Below, piece after piece: positions 1 to 7,462 of a stretch of 14,809 nucleotides of DNA (position 1 is its first letter; every line of letters starts with the position of its first letter). The notes beneath the pieces were generated by a model, which ran no database searches, was not told the origin of the DNA, and saw only the letters and a list, made by a program, of their open reading frames with translations. Location of the stretch: positions 1 to 14,809 of the forward strand of contig CAYJEV010000042.1 of NCBI GenBank assembly GCA_964369265.1. Direction: 5' to 3'. This DNA is from DAMCAP01 sp964369265 (GTDB lineage: Bacteria > Bacillota > Clostridia > Oscillospirales > Ruminococcaceae). Position numbers and translations under genes: made by a program.

Positions 1-89
1 TTATTCTGGGTCGAAGATTTATAAACTGATTCGGATTATATCGGGCACCCTAGGCTAAAATATAAACATAACAATAATCTTGAGAGGTA

Positions 90-419
90 ATGATGAGGAC
101 TATAGTTTGTGGAATGGTGTCAATATTGGCGATTATACTAATAACAATGTTTTTTCAGTTTGTTGAAGAACTGCAATATGATAGCAATAGTGAGGAAGCA
201 TTTATTTCGCCTAGCGGAGAACAAGTCGTAATATTAAAGTATGATTATGCGAGCAGACCATTTTTATTTCATGATGATGAAATGGTTTTTGATTATCTCA
301 AAACTGGCAGAAATGGATTTAATGAAAGTGTCGATTTTGAGATAGACTGGATATCTGAAACAGAAATTCGCCTATATTGTGAGCAGTATGACGAAAGTTA
401 CACTATTACCTTGAAATAA
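90..419 (+). CDS. Small membrane-anchored protein of unknown function
   Basis: This encodes 109 residues. An N-terminal hydrophobic segment (about residues 5-23) is followed by an acidic, aromatic-rich soluble part, which suggests a single-pass protein with its C-terminal domain outside the membrane. There is no Cys lipobox. The stretch from about residue 40, a SPSG turn followed by beta-strand-like text and a late DWISE-type motif, resembles small DUF5412-like membrane proteins, but that resemblance is from memory and weak. Two ATG codons lie side by side at 90 and 93. The GAGAGG at 82-87 is 2 nt from the first and 5 nt from the second, so translation probably starts at 93. The effector-binding protein gene follows 44 bp downstream, and no terminator was seen between them, so they may be co-transcribed. 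No function can be assigned. Confidence 0.7.
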   Translation: MMRTIVCGMVSILAIILITMFFQFVEELQYDSNSEEAFISPSGEQVVILKYDYASRPFLFHDDEMVFDYLKTGRNGFNESVDFEIDWISETEIRLYCEQYDESYTITLK

Positions 420-463
420 TATCAATAAAGATTTAGCTAGTAATATGTTTAGGAGGTTAGTAT

Positions 464-1030
464 ATGGATTACAAAATTGTTGAGAAGGAAGCGTTTTCAG
501 TTATTGGAGTATCAAAGAAAATTGATATGCATAATAAAAATGCAATTAAAGAGTTTTGGGAGGAGCATATTAAATCGCAGAACTCTGATATCATTTCTGG
601 AACTTATGGTGTTTGTATACACGAAGGCAGTGATTTTGAATATATGATAGCAGATGATTATAGTGATGAAATAGAAGAGTCTGGCATTTTTGAAATACGC
701 TTATTTCCAAAGCTAAGCTGGGCAGTCTTTCCTTGTATTGGAGTTGTTCCTGAATCGATTATTAGCTTATGTGATAAAATTTTTGATGTATGGTTGCCTA
801 ACAGCGAATATGAAAGAGCTGCTATGTTTGATATTGAAGTATACACAGCGCCGTCTGAATATGAAAAAGGCATGAGAGATTGCAATTACTACGCTGAAAT
901 ATGGTTGCCTGTTAGGAAAAAAGAAAAATCTGATTGCATCTTAAATCCATCGACTTTTAATATTAGGGGAAATTTATGCGATCAAGCTGGAATTAATCTT
1001 ATTAAGAAAAATATAACAACAGAAATATAA
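464..1030 (+). CDS. GyrI-like / AraC-type effector-binding domain protein, stand-alone
   Basis: This 188-residue protein consists mainly of the GyrI-like (AraC_E_bind / Cass2-type) small-molecule-binding fold. The pattern is an N-terminal strand with FSVIGVSKKI (residues 11-20), FWEE (31-34), GTYGVC (46-51), a central WAVFPCIGVVPES block (86-98), then WLPNSEYE (110-117) and the closing YAEIWLPV strand (143-150). In larger proteins this module follows an AraC or MerR DNA-binding domain; here no DNA-binding segment precedes it. Related stand-alone domains bind or hydrolyse small lipophilic or cationic compounds, so a drug-sensing or detoxifying role is possible but inferred. The last ~35 residues, after the normal end of the domain, are an unmatched polar tail. 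The start is set by AGGAGG at 451-456, 7 nt before ATG. A strong terminator follows immediately. Confidence 0.85.
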   Translation: MDYKIVEKEAFSVIGVSKKIDMHNKNAIKEFWEEHIKSQNSDIISGTYGVCIHEGSDFEYMIADDYSDEIEESGIFEIRLFPKLSWAVFPCIGVVPESIISLCDKIFDVWLPNSEYERAAMFDIEVYTAPSEYEKGMRDCNYYAEIWLPVRKKEKSDCILNPSTFNIRGNLCDQAGINLIKKNITTEI

Positions 1031-1041
1031 AGCTATATATT

Positions 1042-1079
1042 AAAACACATTATTCATTTGACAAAATAATGTGTTTTTT
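1042..1079 (+). terminator. Rho-independent terminator after the effector-binding protein gene
   Basis: A perfect 13-bp inverted repeat pairs 1042-1054 with 1065-1077, with a 10-nt loop. The descending arm runs into six T residues (1074-1079). It lies 12 bp after the stop codon of the upstream gene and separates it from the promoter of the SEC-C gene. The stem is A/T-rich at its base, so strength is likely moderate. Confidence 0.9.
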
Positions 1080-1083
1080 GCTA

Positions 1084-1112
1084 TTCACATTTTAAGCTAA
1101 GTGTTGTATAAT
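1084..1112 (+). promoter_or_regulatory. Sigma-A-type promoter of the SEC-C gene
   Basis: TTCACA (1084-1089) and TATAAT (1107-1112) are separated by exactly 17 bp. This is one mismatch from the -35 consensus and a perfect -10 box. It lies about 30 bp upstream of the ATG at 1144, which has AAAGGGGA (1131-1138) as its ribosome binding site. Confidence 0.85.
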
Positions 1113-1127
1113 ACTTAAAGCTTAAAA
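1090..1127. promoter_or_regulatory. Inverted repeat straddling the -10 box, candidate operator
   Basis: TTTTAAGCT (1090-1098) is the exact reverse complement of AGCTTAAAA (1119-1127). Just inside, AAGT (1099-1102) pairs with ACTT (1113-1116), leaving a 2-nt bulge on the right. The TATAAT box and start-site region lie between the arms. The symmetry around a promoter suggests a repressor site, although AT-rich chance symmetry or an RNA hairpin near the 5' end remain possible. Confidence 0.45.
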
Positions 1128-1143
1128 ATTAAAGGGGAATAAA

Positions 1144-2310
1144 ATGGAAGATATTGAAAAGAAATTTCTTGAAATTGCGAACAAGGAATATTTAAAAATA
1201 GCTAAGAGGCTTGCTGTTAAGGCTGAGCCTAAATATAGTGTTAAAGAAATATATGCTGATAAGAGCCTTGCAAAGCTAAAAGAGCTTGCAAAGATTAATA
1301 AGATATCAGGGTATACTAAAAAGACTAAAGACGAGCTTGTTGAGTTAAATTCAGAAGCGGTATTAGATGTTAAAAGAGCAGGTATAATAATAAAGGGCGT
1401 ATCTATGATAGAGCTTAATTGTATGCTAGATGTTATGAGCTCAGATTTATATGAGTGCGATGGGATTGAATGCAATAATCTTGATATGTTTTTTAATTTT
1501 GGTTTTGTGCAGTTATATAATTATGATGATAAGATACTGGCAGTTGTTCCTAATGAGCTAAAGCCTATTATAAAAAATATTTGCACAAGAGATTTTATTA
1601 ACGACAAAGCTAAAGTCGAATTGACTTTAAGTTACATATTAGCAGCATCAAATTTATATGGAATTATTGAGATTGATGAACTTGTGGAAATTTATAACTC
1701 TCAAAATAATCAGAGCATAACTAAAGCAGAGCTAATAGAGTGTGCTAATAATCGTAGTGATATTGAAGAGCTTTTTTATTTGCATAATGATTTTATAGTT
1801 TCTGCTGGCGTTGAGAAAGAAGTTATTCCTTATCTTTTGGCTGAAATTAAAGGCAAAACAAGATTTATTCCAGAAAAAGAAGAGCTTCTTTGCTATGAAA
1901 TGTCTGATTACTATGAAGATACCGAATATACTGATGACTTACAAGCATTTTTTGAAAATGAGCTTGGAGATATAGAATTAGCTTTAGAATACACAGAAAA
2001 AGTAGTGATGATGTCATCTAGCGGAATTATACCTAGTGACATAATTAAAATGCTTATAAATGAGCTAGACGAGGAATTTGATGTTTCAAAATCTCAAGTT
2101 ATGATGAGCATGATTGTTGGGGTATATAATAACACTCGTATGTGGCAAAATAAAGGCTACACACCAAGCGAGCTATCGCTAGTGCAATACTCTAAATCAG
2201 GCACAACACCAAGGCTTGTCAACACTTCAACAACACAACCAAAAATAGGACGAAACGAGCCTTGCAGTTGTGGCAGCGGAAAGAAATATAAGAAATGTTG
2301 TGGGAGATAG
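1144..2310 (+). CDS. SEC-C motif protein with a Rho-N/SAP-like segment, unknown function
   Basis: This 388-residue soluble protein ends in a textbook SEC-C zinc-binding motif: GRNEPCSCGSGKKYKKCC, with Cys374, Cys376, Cys385 and Cys386. The motif is known from the C-terminus of SecA, where it binds Zn and SecB or ribosomes, and from many unrelated proteins as an add-on module. Near the N-terminus, residues 42-68 (LAKLKELAKINKISGYTKKT and following) match the helical pattern of the Rho N-terminal / SAP-like domain, which often contacts nucleic acid. The ~280 residues between are acidic, helical and not recognised. The two modules suggest a protein that binds nucleic acid or ribosomes, which is inference. 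It appears monocistronic, with its own promoter and a gap-bounded 3' side. The start is supported by AAAGGGGA at 1131-1138. Confidence 0.9.
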   Translation: MEDIEKKFLEIANKEYLKIAKRLAVKAEPKYSVKEIYADKSLAKLKELAKINKISGYTKKTKDELVELNSEAVLDVKRAGIIIKGVSMIELNCMLDVMSSDLYECDGIECNNLDMFFNFGFVQLYNYDDKILAVVPNELKPIIKNICTRDFINDKAKVELTLSYILAASNLYGIIEIDELVEIYNSQNNQSITKAELIECANNRSDIEELFYLHNDFIVSAGVEKEVIPYLLAEIKGKTRFIPEKEELLCYEMSDYYEDTEYTDDLQAFFENELGDIELALEYTEKVVMMSSSGIIPSDIIKMLINELDEEFDVSKSQVMMSMIVGVYNNTRMWQNKGYTPSELSLVQYSKSGTTPRLVNTSTTQPKIGRNEPCSCGSGKKYKKCCGR

Positions 2311-2320
2311 ACTATTTATT

Positions 2321-2385
2321 AGTGAAAAGGTAAAAGTGAATAGTGAAGAGTGATGGTGTCGCTTTGCGATATTTAAATCAATCTA
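2321..2385. repeat. 7-bp phased repeat and hairpin, truncated by the assembly gap
   Basis: AGTGAA or AGTGAT occurs at 2321, 2335, 2342 and 2349, all in one 7-bp phase. It is followed by GGTGTCGC-TTT-GCGATATT (2355-2373), which folds as a hairpin if G-U pairs are allowed. Tandem AGTGAA units followed by a TCGC hairpin look like a dispersed intergenic repeat of Clostridia. The assembly breaks 12 bp beyond it, as expected when a multi-copy repeat cannot be bridged. The element is probably incomplete here. Confidence 0.5.
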
Positions 2386-2485
2386 NNNNNNNNNNNNNNN
2401 NNNNNNNNNNNNNNNNNNNNNNNNNNNNNNNNNNNNNNNNNNNNNNNNNNNNNNNNNNNNNNNNNNNNNNNNNNNNNNNNNNNNN
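2386..2485. other. Scaffold gap of 100 N
   Basis: Exactly 100 consecutive N residues, the conventional placeholder for a gap of unknown size. The true distance between the SEC-C gene and the peptidase gene, and any gene in it, is unknown. The gap edge falls within the stop-codon position of the peptidase gene. Confidence 0.98.
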
Positions 2486-4410
2486 TATTTCATATATTTC
2501 TCAAACCAACTAACGATTTCGTTTAGTCGGCGGTATCTGTGTAGGGGAAGACCGCTTCGAGAAAGCTCGTGGTTTTCTCCTTTAAACAGCATCATTTCTG
2601 TTGGGACATTATGGAATTTAAGTGCAGAGAACATCTCAAAGCCTTGAGAAAGCGGGCAGTTATAGTCCTCTAGGGCATGGATAAATAGGGTTGGTGTTGT
2701 AACTTTGTCGGCATATTTAAGAGGGGAGTTGTTCCAAAGCTTTTCAGCATCGCTCCAAGGAGTACCGCCAAACTGCTCTCTGTCAAAGGAGTATCCAATG
2801 CAGCTGTTGCCAAAGTCGCTTAGAATGTTGCAGAAAGAACGCTGAGAAACAGCAGCAGCAAATCTGTCGGTGTGTCCGATAATCCAGTTTGTCATAAAGC
2901 CGCCATAGCTTCCACCAAGCACACCAAATCTTGACTTATCCATAGCTGGATATCTGCTAAGTGCTTTATCGCAGAACTGCATAAAGTCGTTAAAGTCAAT
3001 ATCGCCGTACTTTTCTCTTAAATCAGCGAACTCATTTCCCTTGCCATCGCTTCCACGAGGATTGCAGAAGATAACAAAATAACCAAGACCAGCAAGCATC
3101 TGCATTTCGTGGAAGAAGATATCTCCAAATGCCACACAAGGGCCGCCATGCATTGATAGCAACACAGGATAGTCTTTGTTTGGGTTGTAGTTAATTGGCT
3201 TTAGCACCCAGCCATCAATGGAAACGCCATCAGAATTTTTGAATGTTAATGGTGCAGGAGAGCCAACATACTTGCCAGATAGAGCTTTGTAGTTAATCTT
3301 TGTAAGTTGATTAACTTCTTTGCCATCAAACATATACAGCTCTTGAAGTCTGCCTTTTCTCATCGCAGTAAAGTAGACATTGCCCTCAATTGTTGCAATA
3401 CCATCAATTGCACCCTTGAAAGGCAGGATTCGGTTAAACTCGCCTTTTTCATCAATCAAACCAAGATCAGCAACTGCATCATGGGTTGAAATGTATAGTA
3501 GATTGCCATTGTAGTTAGCTGTAGCAGAAGAAGAGCCAAAACGGCAGTCTGTTGTTACATTGCAACCAACAGTTTCTTCGTGAGTATATATTTTTTCAAG
3601 CTTTCCGTTTTTTAGAATATACCAACAAGGCTTAATGCTTGAGTTATCAAGCGCTTCGCTTGCAGATACATACAAGCTATTTCCAACAAGCTGGATTTTA
3701 GATATTCTCATTGTGTTTTGAGGAACAATAGTGCTTGTGTTTTTAGTAGAAGCATTATAATAGAAGAGTCCGTTTTCCATTTCTAGCATCTGCTCATATC
3801 CTTCACCAGTGAAGTAAACCATGCCAGAAGCCTTGTTTACACTGACACTTGAAGCAGAGAAGTTCTTTTCAGTAATAGCTTTTAAGCTGTTTGTTGAAGG
3901 TGTGAAATGATAAAGAACATTTCTTATTCCGCTCACATAGCCAGCTCCATTGTCCCAGAAAGGAAGCTCTTTAATTTTGATGTAATCTTCGTTTGCCTTT
4001 TCCTCATCATAGCTTTCATAGTTAGTATTAACAAGAGCCTTTACAATAAAGCTGTCATTAGATACAGGGTGAATTGAAATAACTGAAAGAGGTATAGTGA
4101 AAGCCTCTTTAATTTTGTTAGTATTGACATTATAAAAAACATAGTCGGTATGATTAGGTTTTGAAGGCTTTTTTAAGCTTAATAATAGTGTGTCATCAGA
4201 GTACCACTGAAAGTTTTTGTAAGAGTTGCTTTTAGGTACAACGATTGTCTTGCCTTCGCCTGTTGGTTTTAGGTTTATTTTATGCTTATATTTATTTGCC
4301 TTCTCATCAAATGAAGAAAGAATATAGGAAATATAATCTCCTTTTGGCGAAGCAAGTAAACTACTAAAAAATTGATATTTGCCTAAATCTGTGGAAATAA
4401 CTGGTGTCAT
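2485..4410 (-). CDS. S9-family prolyl oligopeptidase-type serine peptidase (acylaminoacyl-peptidase / DPP V-like)
   Basis: This encodes 641 residues. The first ~385 form a beta-propeller-like region and the last ~250 an alpha/beta-hydrolase. The catalytic triad is visible: Ser501 in GGSYGGF, Asp582 in HALEDYN and His614 in GENHELS. The oxyanion-region motif HGGP is at 421-424. These features place it in the S9C group, which releases dipeptides or N-terminally modified residues from short peptides. No signal peptide is present, so it should be cytosolic. The open frame extends further upstream, but AAGGAGG (4423-4417) lies 6 nt before the ATG at 4410, which fixes the start there. After Met640-Lys641 the next codon is TA plus the first N of the gap. 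TAA or TAG would end the protein at the length expected of the family. It diverges from the oligopeptide importer operon, suggesting it digests imported peptides. Confidence 0.93.
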
Positions 4411-4441
4411 GATATGCCTCCTTAAAATTTTTAATAGAATA

Positions 4442-4470
4442 AGTTTACCATATCTTTGAAATAAAATCAA
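4442..4470 (-). promoter_or_regulatory. Extended -10 promoter of the peptidase gene
   Basis: Read on the - strand: TTGATT (4470-4465), a 17-bp spacer, then TAAACT (4447-4442) preceded by TGG, giving the extended -10 form TGnTAAACT. Each hexamer matches 4 of 6 consensus bases, compensated by the TG element. It lies 32 bp upstream of the start codon. Confidence 0.6.
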
Positions 4471-4524
4471 TCGGTTTTTTGTATATAATTTTGAATAAAC
4501 ACGCATAAATAATCAAAAAAACTA

Positions 4525-4556
4525 TTGACAAATGAATAAATATAAAGTATTATAAT
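4525..4556 (+). promoter_or_regulatory. Promoter of the opp operon
   Basis: A perfect TTGACA (4525-4530) is followed after 17 bp by TATTAT (4548-4553). A perfect TATAAT overlaps it at 4551-4556, but with a 20-bp spacer. The 17-bp combination is the better functional match. The 5' leader to the ATG at 4608 is about 48 nt. It contains the palindrome TAAAGCTTTA (4568-4577), a possible but unproven operator. Confidence 0.75.
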
Positions 4557-4607
4557 GAAAAAGCGAATAAAGCTTTAATAATATGCATAGTGGCTAGGAG
4601 AAACTGA

Positions 4608-5543
4608 ATGTTAAAATATATCGCAAGACGTATAGGAATTGGGGCGCTTACATTATTTGTGTTAGCAGTTATCACATTCTTCTTAATGAAGATAATACCA
4701 GGCTCGCCATTTGGAGGGCAGCTCTCTCAGCTGACACCAGCAGTTAGAGAACAATTATTGGCTCAATACAATTTAGATAAATCAATTCCAGAGCAATTTA
4801 TGATTTATCTAAGGAACGCTTTAACAGGTGATTTTGGAGAATCAATGACAAGGGTTGGAACAAATGTAACTGATATTATTGCAAGAACTCTTTCAGAAAC
4901 AATGAAGCTTGGAGCAGTTGCTTTTGTGTTTTCGATGATTATTGGCATAACGCTTGGAATTATCGCTGCTTTTACAAATAGCAAGCTAATTGAAAACACA
5001 GTTATGTTAATTGCGACTTTAGGAGTTAGTGTACCAAGCTTTCTATATGCGCTAATGCTAATGATAATATTTGGTGTTGCATTAGACTGGCTTCCTCTAA
5101 TAGGGCTTAAAACGCCAGCTCACTACATATTACCATCGTTATCTTTATCTTTGTATCCTGTTTCAATGGTAGCTAGGCTAGTACGCTCTAGCATGAAAGA
5201 GGTAATGAAGCAAGACTATATAACGCTAGCAAAATCACAAGGCACACCAATCTTAACAATTATTCTCAAAAATGGGCTTAAAAACTGCCTAATCCCAGTT
5301 GTAACATACGCAGGACCACTTCTTGCATTTTTAATAACAGGAAGCTTTGTTATTGAGAGCCTATTTTCAATTCCTGGAATTGGTGCAGAGTTTGTTACTA
5401 GTGTTTCAAACCGTGACTACACAATGATAATGGCATTAACAATATTGTTTGGTGCATTTATAATAGTTGCTAACATTATAACAGATATTTTAGTTGCAAC
5501 CTTAGATCCACGAGTTAACCTAACTGGAAAGGGAACAAAATAA
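4608..5543 (+). CDS. oppB: Oligopeptide ABC transporter permease, OppB/DppB type
   Basis: This 311-residue membrane protein starts with the family signature MLKYIARRIG and a first membrane segment at about 11-31. A periplasm-facing-type domain (about 32-98) with LTGDFGESM follows, then further membrane segments near 101-123, 133-155, 231-250 and 275-297. The EAA coupling loop at about 203-222 (DYITLAKSQGTP) docks on the ATPases, and SIPGIGAEF (254-262) is the typical late family motif. Length equals the family norm. It pairs with the next gene product to form the peptide channel. AGGAG at 4596-4600 sits 7 nt before ATG. Its TAA stop overlaps the next ATG by one base, so translation of the two permeases is coupled. 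Opp versus Dpp specificity cannot be told from the permease alone. Confidence 0.95.
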   Translation: MLKYIARRIGIGALTLFVLAVITFFLMKIIPGSPFGGQLSQLTPAVREQLLAQYNLDKSIPEQFMIYLRNALTGDFGESMTRVGTNVTDIIARTLSETMKLGAVAFVFSMIIGITLGIIAAFTNSKLIENTVMLIATLGVSVPSFLYALMLMIIFGVALDWLPLIGLKTPAHYILPSLSLSLYPVSMVARLVRSSMKEVMKQDYITLAKSQGTPILTIILKNGLKNCLIPVVTYAGPLLAFLITGSFVIESLFSIPGIGAEFVTSVSNRDYTMIMALTILFGAFIIVANIITDILVATLDPRVNLTGKGTK

Positions 5544-6463
5544 TGATTGATACAACAATTGATAAAGATTTATTCCTCCCTCTTTTAGATGAGGAGAAAA
5601 ATGCCGAAAGCATAGTAACCGAGCCTAGAACATATTGGCAGGATGCTTGGGGAAGATTTAAGCAAAATAGAATGGCTTTAGTTGGGCTTATATTTCTTGT
5701 GGTAATGGTTATACTTGCGATTGCAGTTCCGATGCTATCTCAGTATGAATTTGATCAAATGGATGTCCTAAACAGAAACGCAATGCCTTCCTCCGAACAT
5801 CCAATGGGAACAGATAAGTTTGGGAGAGATATTTTTGTAAGGGTTATGTATGGCGCTAGAATTTCTTTGGCTATAGGCTTTTCTTCTGCTTTTATTTGCC
5901 TTGTTATAGGGGTTGTTTATGGGGGAATTGCAGGCTATCTTGGCGGCAGAACTGATCTGATTATGATGAGAATAGTAGATATATTATACGCTATTCCTAA
6001 CCTTCTTTTGGTAATACTAATAATGCTAATTTTTGGCTCAAATGTCACATCTGTTTTAATAGGTATCTGCCTAACCTCTTGGATTGGAATGGCGAGAACT
6101 GTTAGAGCGCAGGTAATGTCATTAAAAGAGCAGGAATTTGCCCTTGCAGCATATGTTCTTGGTGCAAGCAAATCAAGAATACTATTCAAGCATTTAATAG
6201 TAAACTGCATGGGTCCTATTATAGTAAATGTAACTTTGTTAGTGCCTTCAGCGATATTCACAGAGGCTTTTCTAAGCTTTGTTGGTATAGGTATATCCGC
6301 TCCAGCAGCAAGCTGGGGAACTCTTGCAAATGAGGCGAGGAGCTTAATTGAGAGCAACTTCATTCAGATAGTGTGGCCTGTTGGGGCGATTTGTCTGACA
6401 ATGCTTTCACTTAATTTTATTGGTGATGGAGCATCCGATGCTTTTGATCCAAAGAAAAAGTAG
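5543..6463 (+). CDS. oppC: Oligopeptide ABC transporter permease, OppC/DppC type
   Basis: This encodes 306 residues. An N-terminal cytoplasmic segment carries the WQDAWGRFKQNRMALVGL lead into membrane helix 1 (about 45-66). It is followed by the highly conserved HPMGTDKFGRDIFVR (86-100) and YGARISL (103-109), helices near 110-133, 145-165 and 167-185, and the EAA loop EFALAAYVLGASKSRILFKH at 198-217. The last part, SFVGIGI...WGTLANEA (245-265), is typical of DppC/OppC. It forms the heterodimeric pore with the preceding permease. The ATG lies in a TAATG overlap with the oppB stop, and AAAGGGA (5528-5534) is 8 nt upstream. Sequence and length are normal for the family. Confidence 0.95.
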   Translation: MIDTTIDKDLFLPLLDEEKNAESIVTEPRTYWQDAWGRFKQNRMALVGLIFLVVMVILAIAVPMLSQYEFDQMDVLNRNAMPSSEHPMGTDKFGRDIFVRVMYGARISLAIGFSSAFICLVIGVVYGGIAGYLGGRTDLIMMRIVDILYAIPNLLLVILIMLIFGSNVTSVLIGICLTSWIGMARTVRAQVMSLKEQEFALAAYVLGASKSRILFKHLIVNCMGPIIVNVTLLVPSAIFTEAFLSFVGIGISAPAASWGTLANEARSLIESNFIQIVWPVGAICLTMLSLNFIGDGASDAFDPKKK

Positions 6464-6471
6464 GTATAATA

Positions 6472-7461
6472 ATGCAAATATTAGAGATAAAAAACTTAAA
6501 AACAGAATTTTTCACAGAGCAAGGAATTGTAAAAGCGGTTCGAGGAATTGATTTATCTGTTAGTTCAGGAGAGATTGTTGGAATAGTAGGGGAGAGTGGC
6601 AGCGGAAAAAGCCAGTCTATGTATTCTGTGATGGGGCTTCTTAGCGATAATGGCAGCATTGTTGATGGTAGCATCATGTTTGATGGTGAGGAGATATCTC
6701 CCGTTGCTTATAAAGACAGCAATGCTAAATGGGAAAAAATGATGCAGTCTATTCGTGGAAACACAATGTCAATGATATTCCAAGACACACTATCCTTTCT
6801 AAACCCTGTTTTAACAATAGAGCAACAGCTGACACAGCCTTTAATTAACCATCAAAAGCTCACAAAGACAGAACGCCACCAAAAGGCAATAGAATTGTTA
6901 GAGCAGGTTGGTATTTCTTCACCTGAGGAGAGGCTAAAGATGTATCCTCATGAGCTTTCAGGAGGAATGCGTCAGAGGGTTATAATTGCAATGGCTATTG
7001 CGTGTAATCCAAAGCTTATAATAGCAGATGAACCGACAACAGCCCTTGATGTAACAATTCAAGCTAAGATTATTCAGCTAATTAAAGACATGCAACAAAA
7101 GCTTAAATCAGCTGTTATACTAATAACTCATGATTTAGGTGTTGTTGCTTCAAGTTGCGATAAAATCAATATAATGTATGGCGGAAAGATAGTTGAGTCA
7201 GGCACAGCAGACGAAATTTTTTATTCTGCAAAACATCCATACACAAAAGGACTTTTAAGCTGTGTGAACAATCCAGAAACCGATGAACCATTAAGACCTA
7301 TCGCTGGTTCGCCGCCTGATTTATTACATCCTCCAGCTGGATGCCCATTTGTTGATAGATGTTCAGAGGCGATGAGGATTTGTAAACTTCAGCTTCCTCC
7401 AGTCACAGCTTTAGGGGAAACGCATAAAACAGCATGTTGGTTAATGCAGAAGGAGGGGTAA
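6472..7461 (+). CDS. oppD: Oligopeptide ABC transporter ATP-binding protein, OppD/DppD type
   Basis: A complete nucleotide-binding subunit of 329 residues. Walker A is GESGSGKS (40-47), the Q-loop Gln is 104, the signature is LSGGMRQR (162-169), Walker B is LIIADEP (182-188) with Glu187, and the switch His is 220. The C-terminal extension of the oligopeptide/dipeptide subfamily is present, with Cys291, Cys297, Cys304 and Cys322. Such cysteines hold an iron-sulphur cluster in some characterised peptide importers; whether they do so here is not known. It works as a heterodimer with the next gene product. The spacing from oppC is 8 bp, and the short ribosome binding site TAGGT overlaps the oppC stop codon, implying coupled translation. 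Confidence 0.95.
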   Translation: MQILEIKNLKTEFFTEQGIVKAVRGIDLSVSSGEIVGIVGESGSGKSQSMYSVMGLLSDNGSIVDGSIMFDGEEISPVAYKDSNAKWEKMMQSIRGNTMSMIFQDTLSFLNPVLTIEQQLTQPLINHQKLTKTERHQKAIELLEQVGISSPEERLKMYPHELSGGMRQRVIIAMAIACNPKLIIADEPTTALDVTIQAKIIQLIKDMQQKLKSAVILITHDLGVVASSCDKINIMYGGKIVESGTADEIFYSAKHPYTKGLLSCVNNPETDEPLRPIAGSPPDLLHPPAGCPFVDRCSEAMRICKLQLPPVTALGETHKTACWLMQKEG

Positions 7462-7462
7462 G

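Noticed and set aside
1..89. Tail of a coding region entering from the left edge
   Set aside because: All three + frames stop within 58 bases and no recognisable C-terminal sequence is present, so nothing can be supported.
1058..1063. TTGACA resembling a -35 box
   Set aside because: It is the loop of the terminator and has no -10 box at a usual distance; the promoter at 1084-1112 explains transcription better.
4411..4506. Upstream extension of the peptidase frame by 32 codons
   Set aside because: The extension crosses the promoter, has no ribosome binding site and is basic nonsense text, while AAGGAGG sits 6 nt before the ATG at 4410.
4557..4607. Riboswitch or T-box in front of the opp operon
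   Set aside because: The leader is only about 48 nt, too short for these, and lacks T-box or aptamer sequence features.
5935..6363. 142-codon open frame on the - strand
   Set aside because: It is fully antisense to oppC, has no ribosome binding site, and its composition is that of a shadow of a conserved gene.
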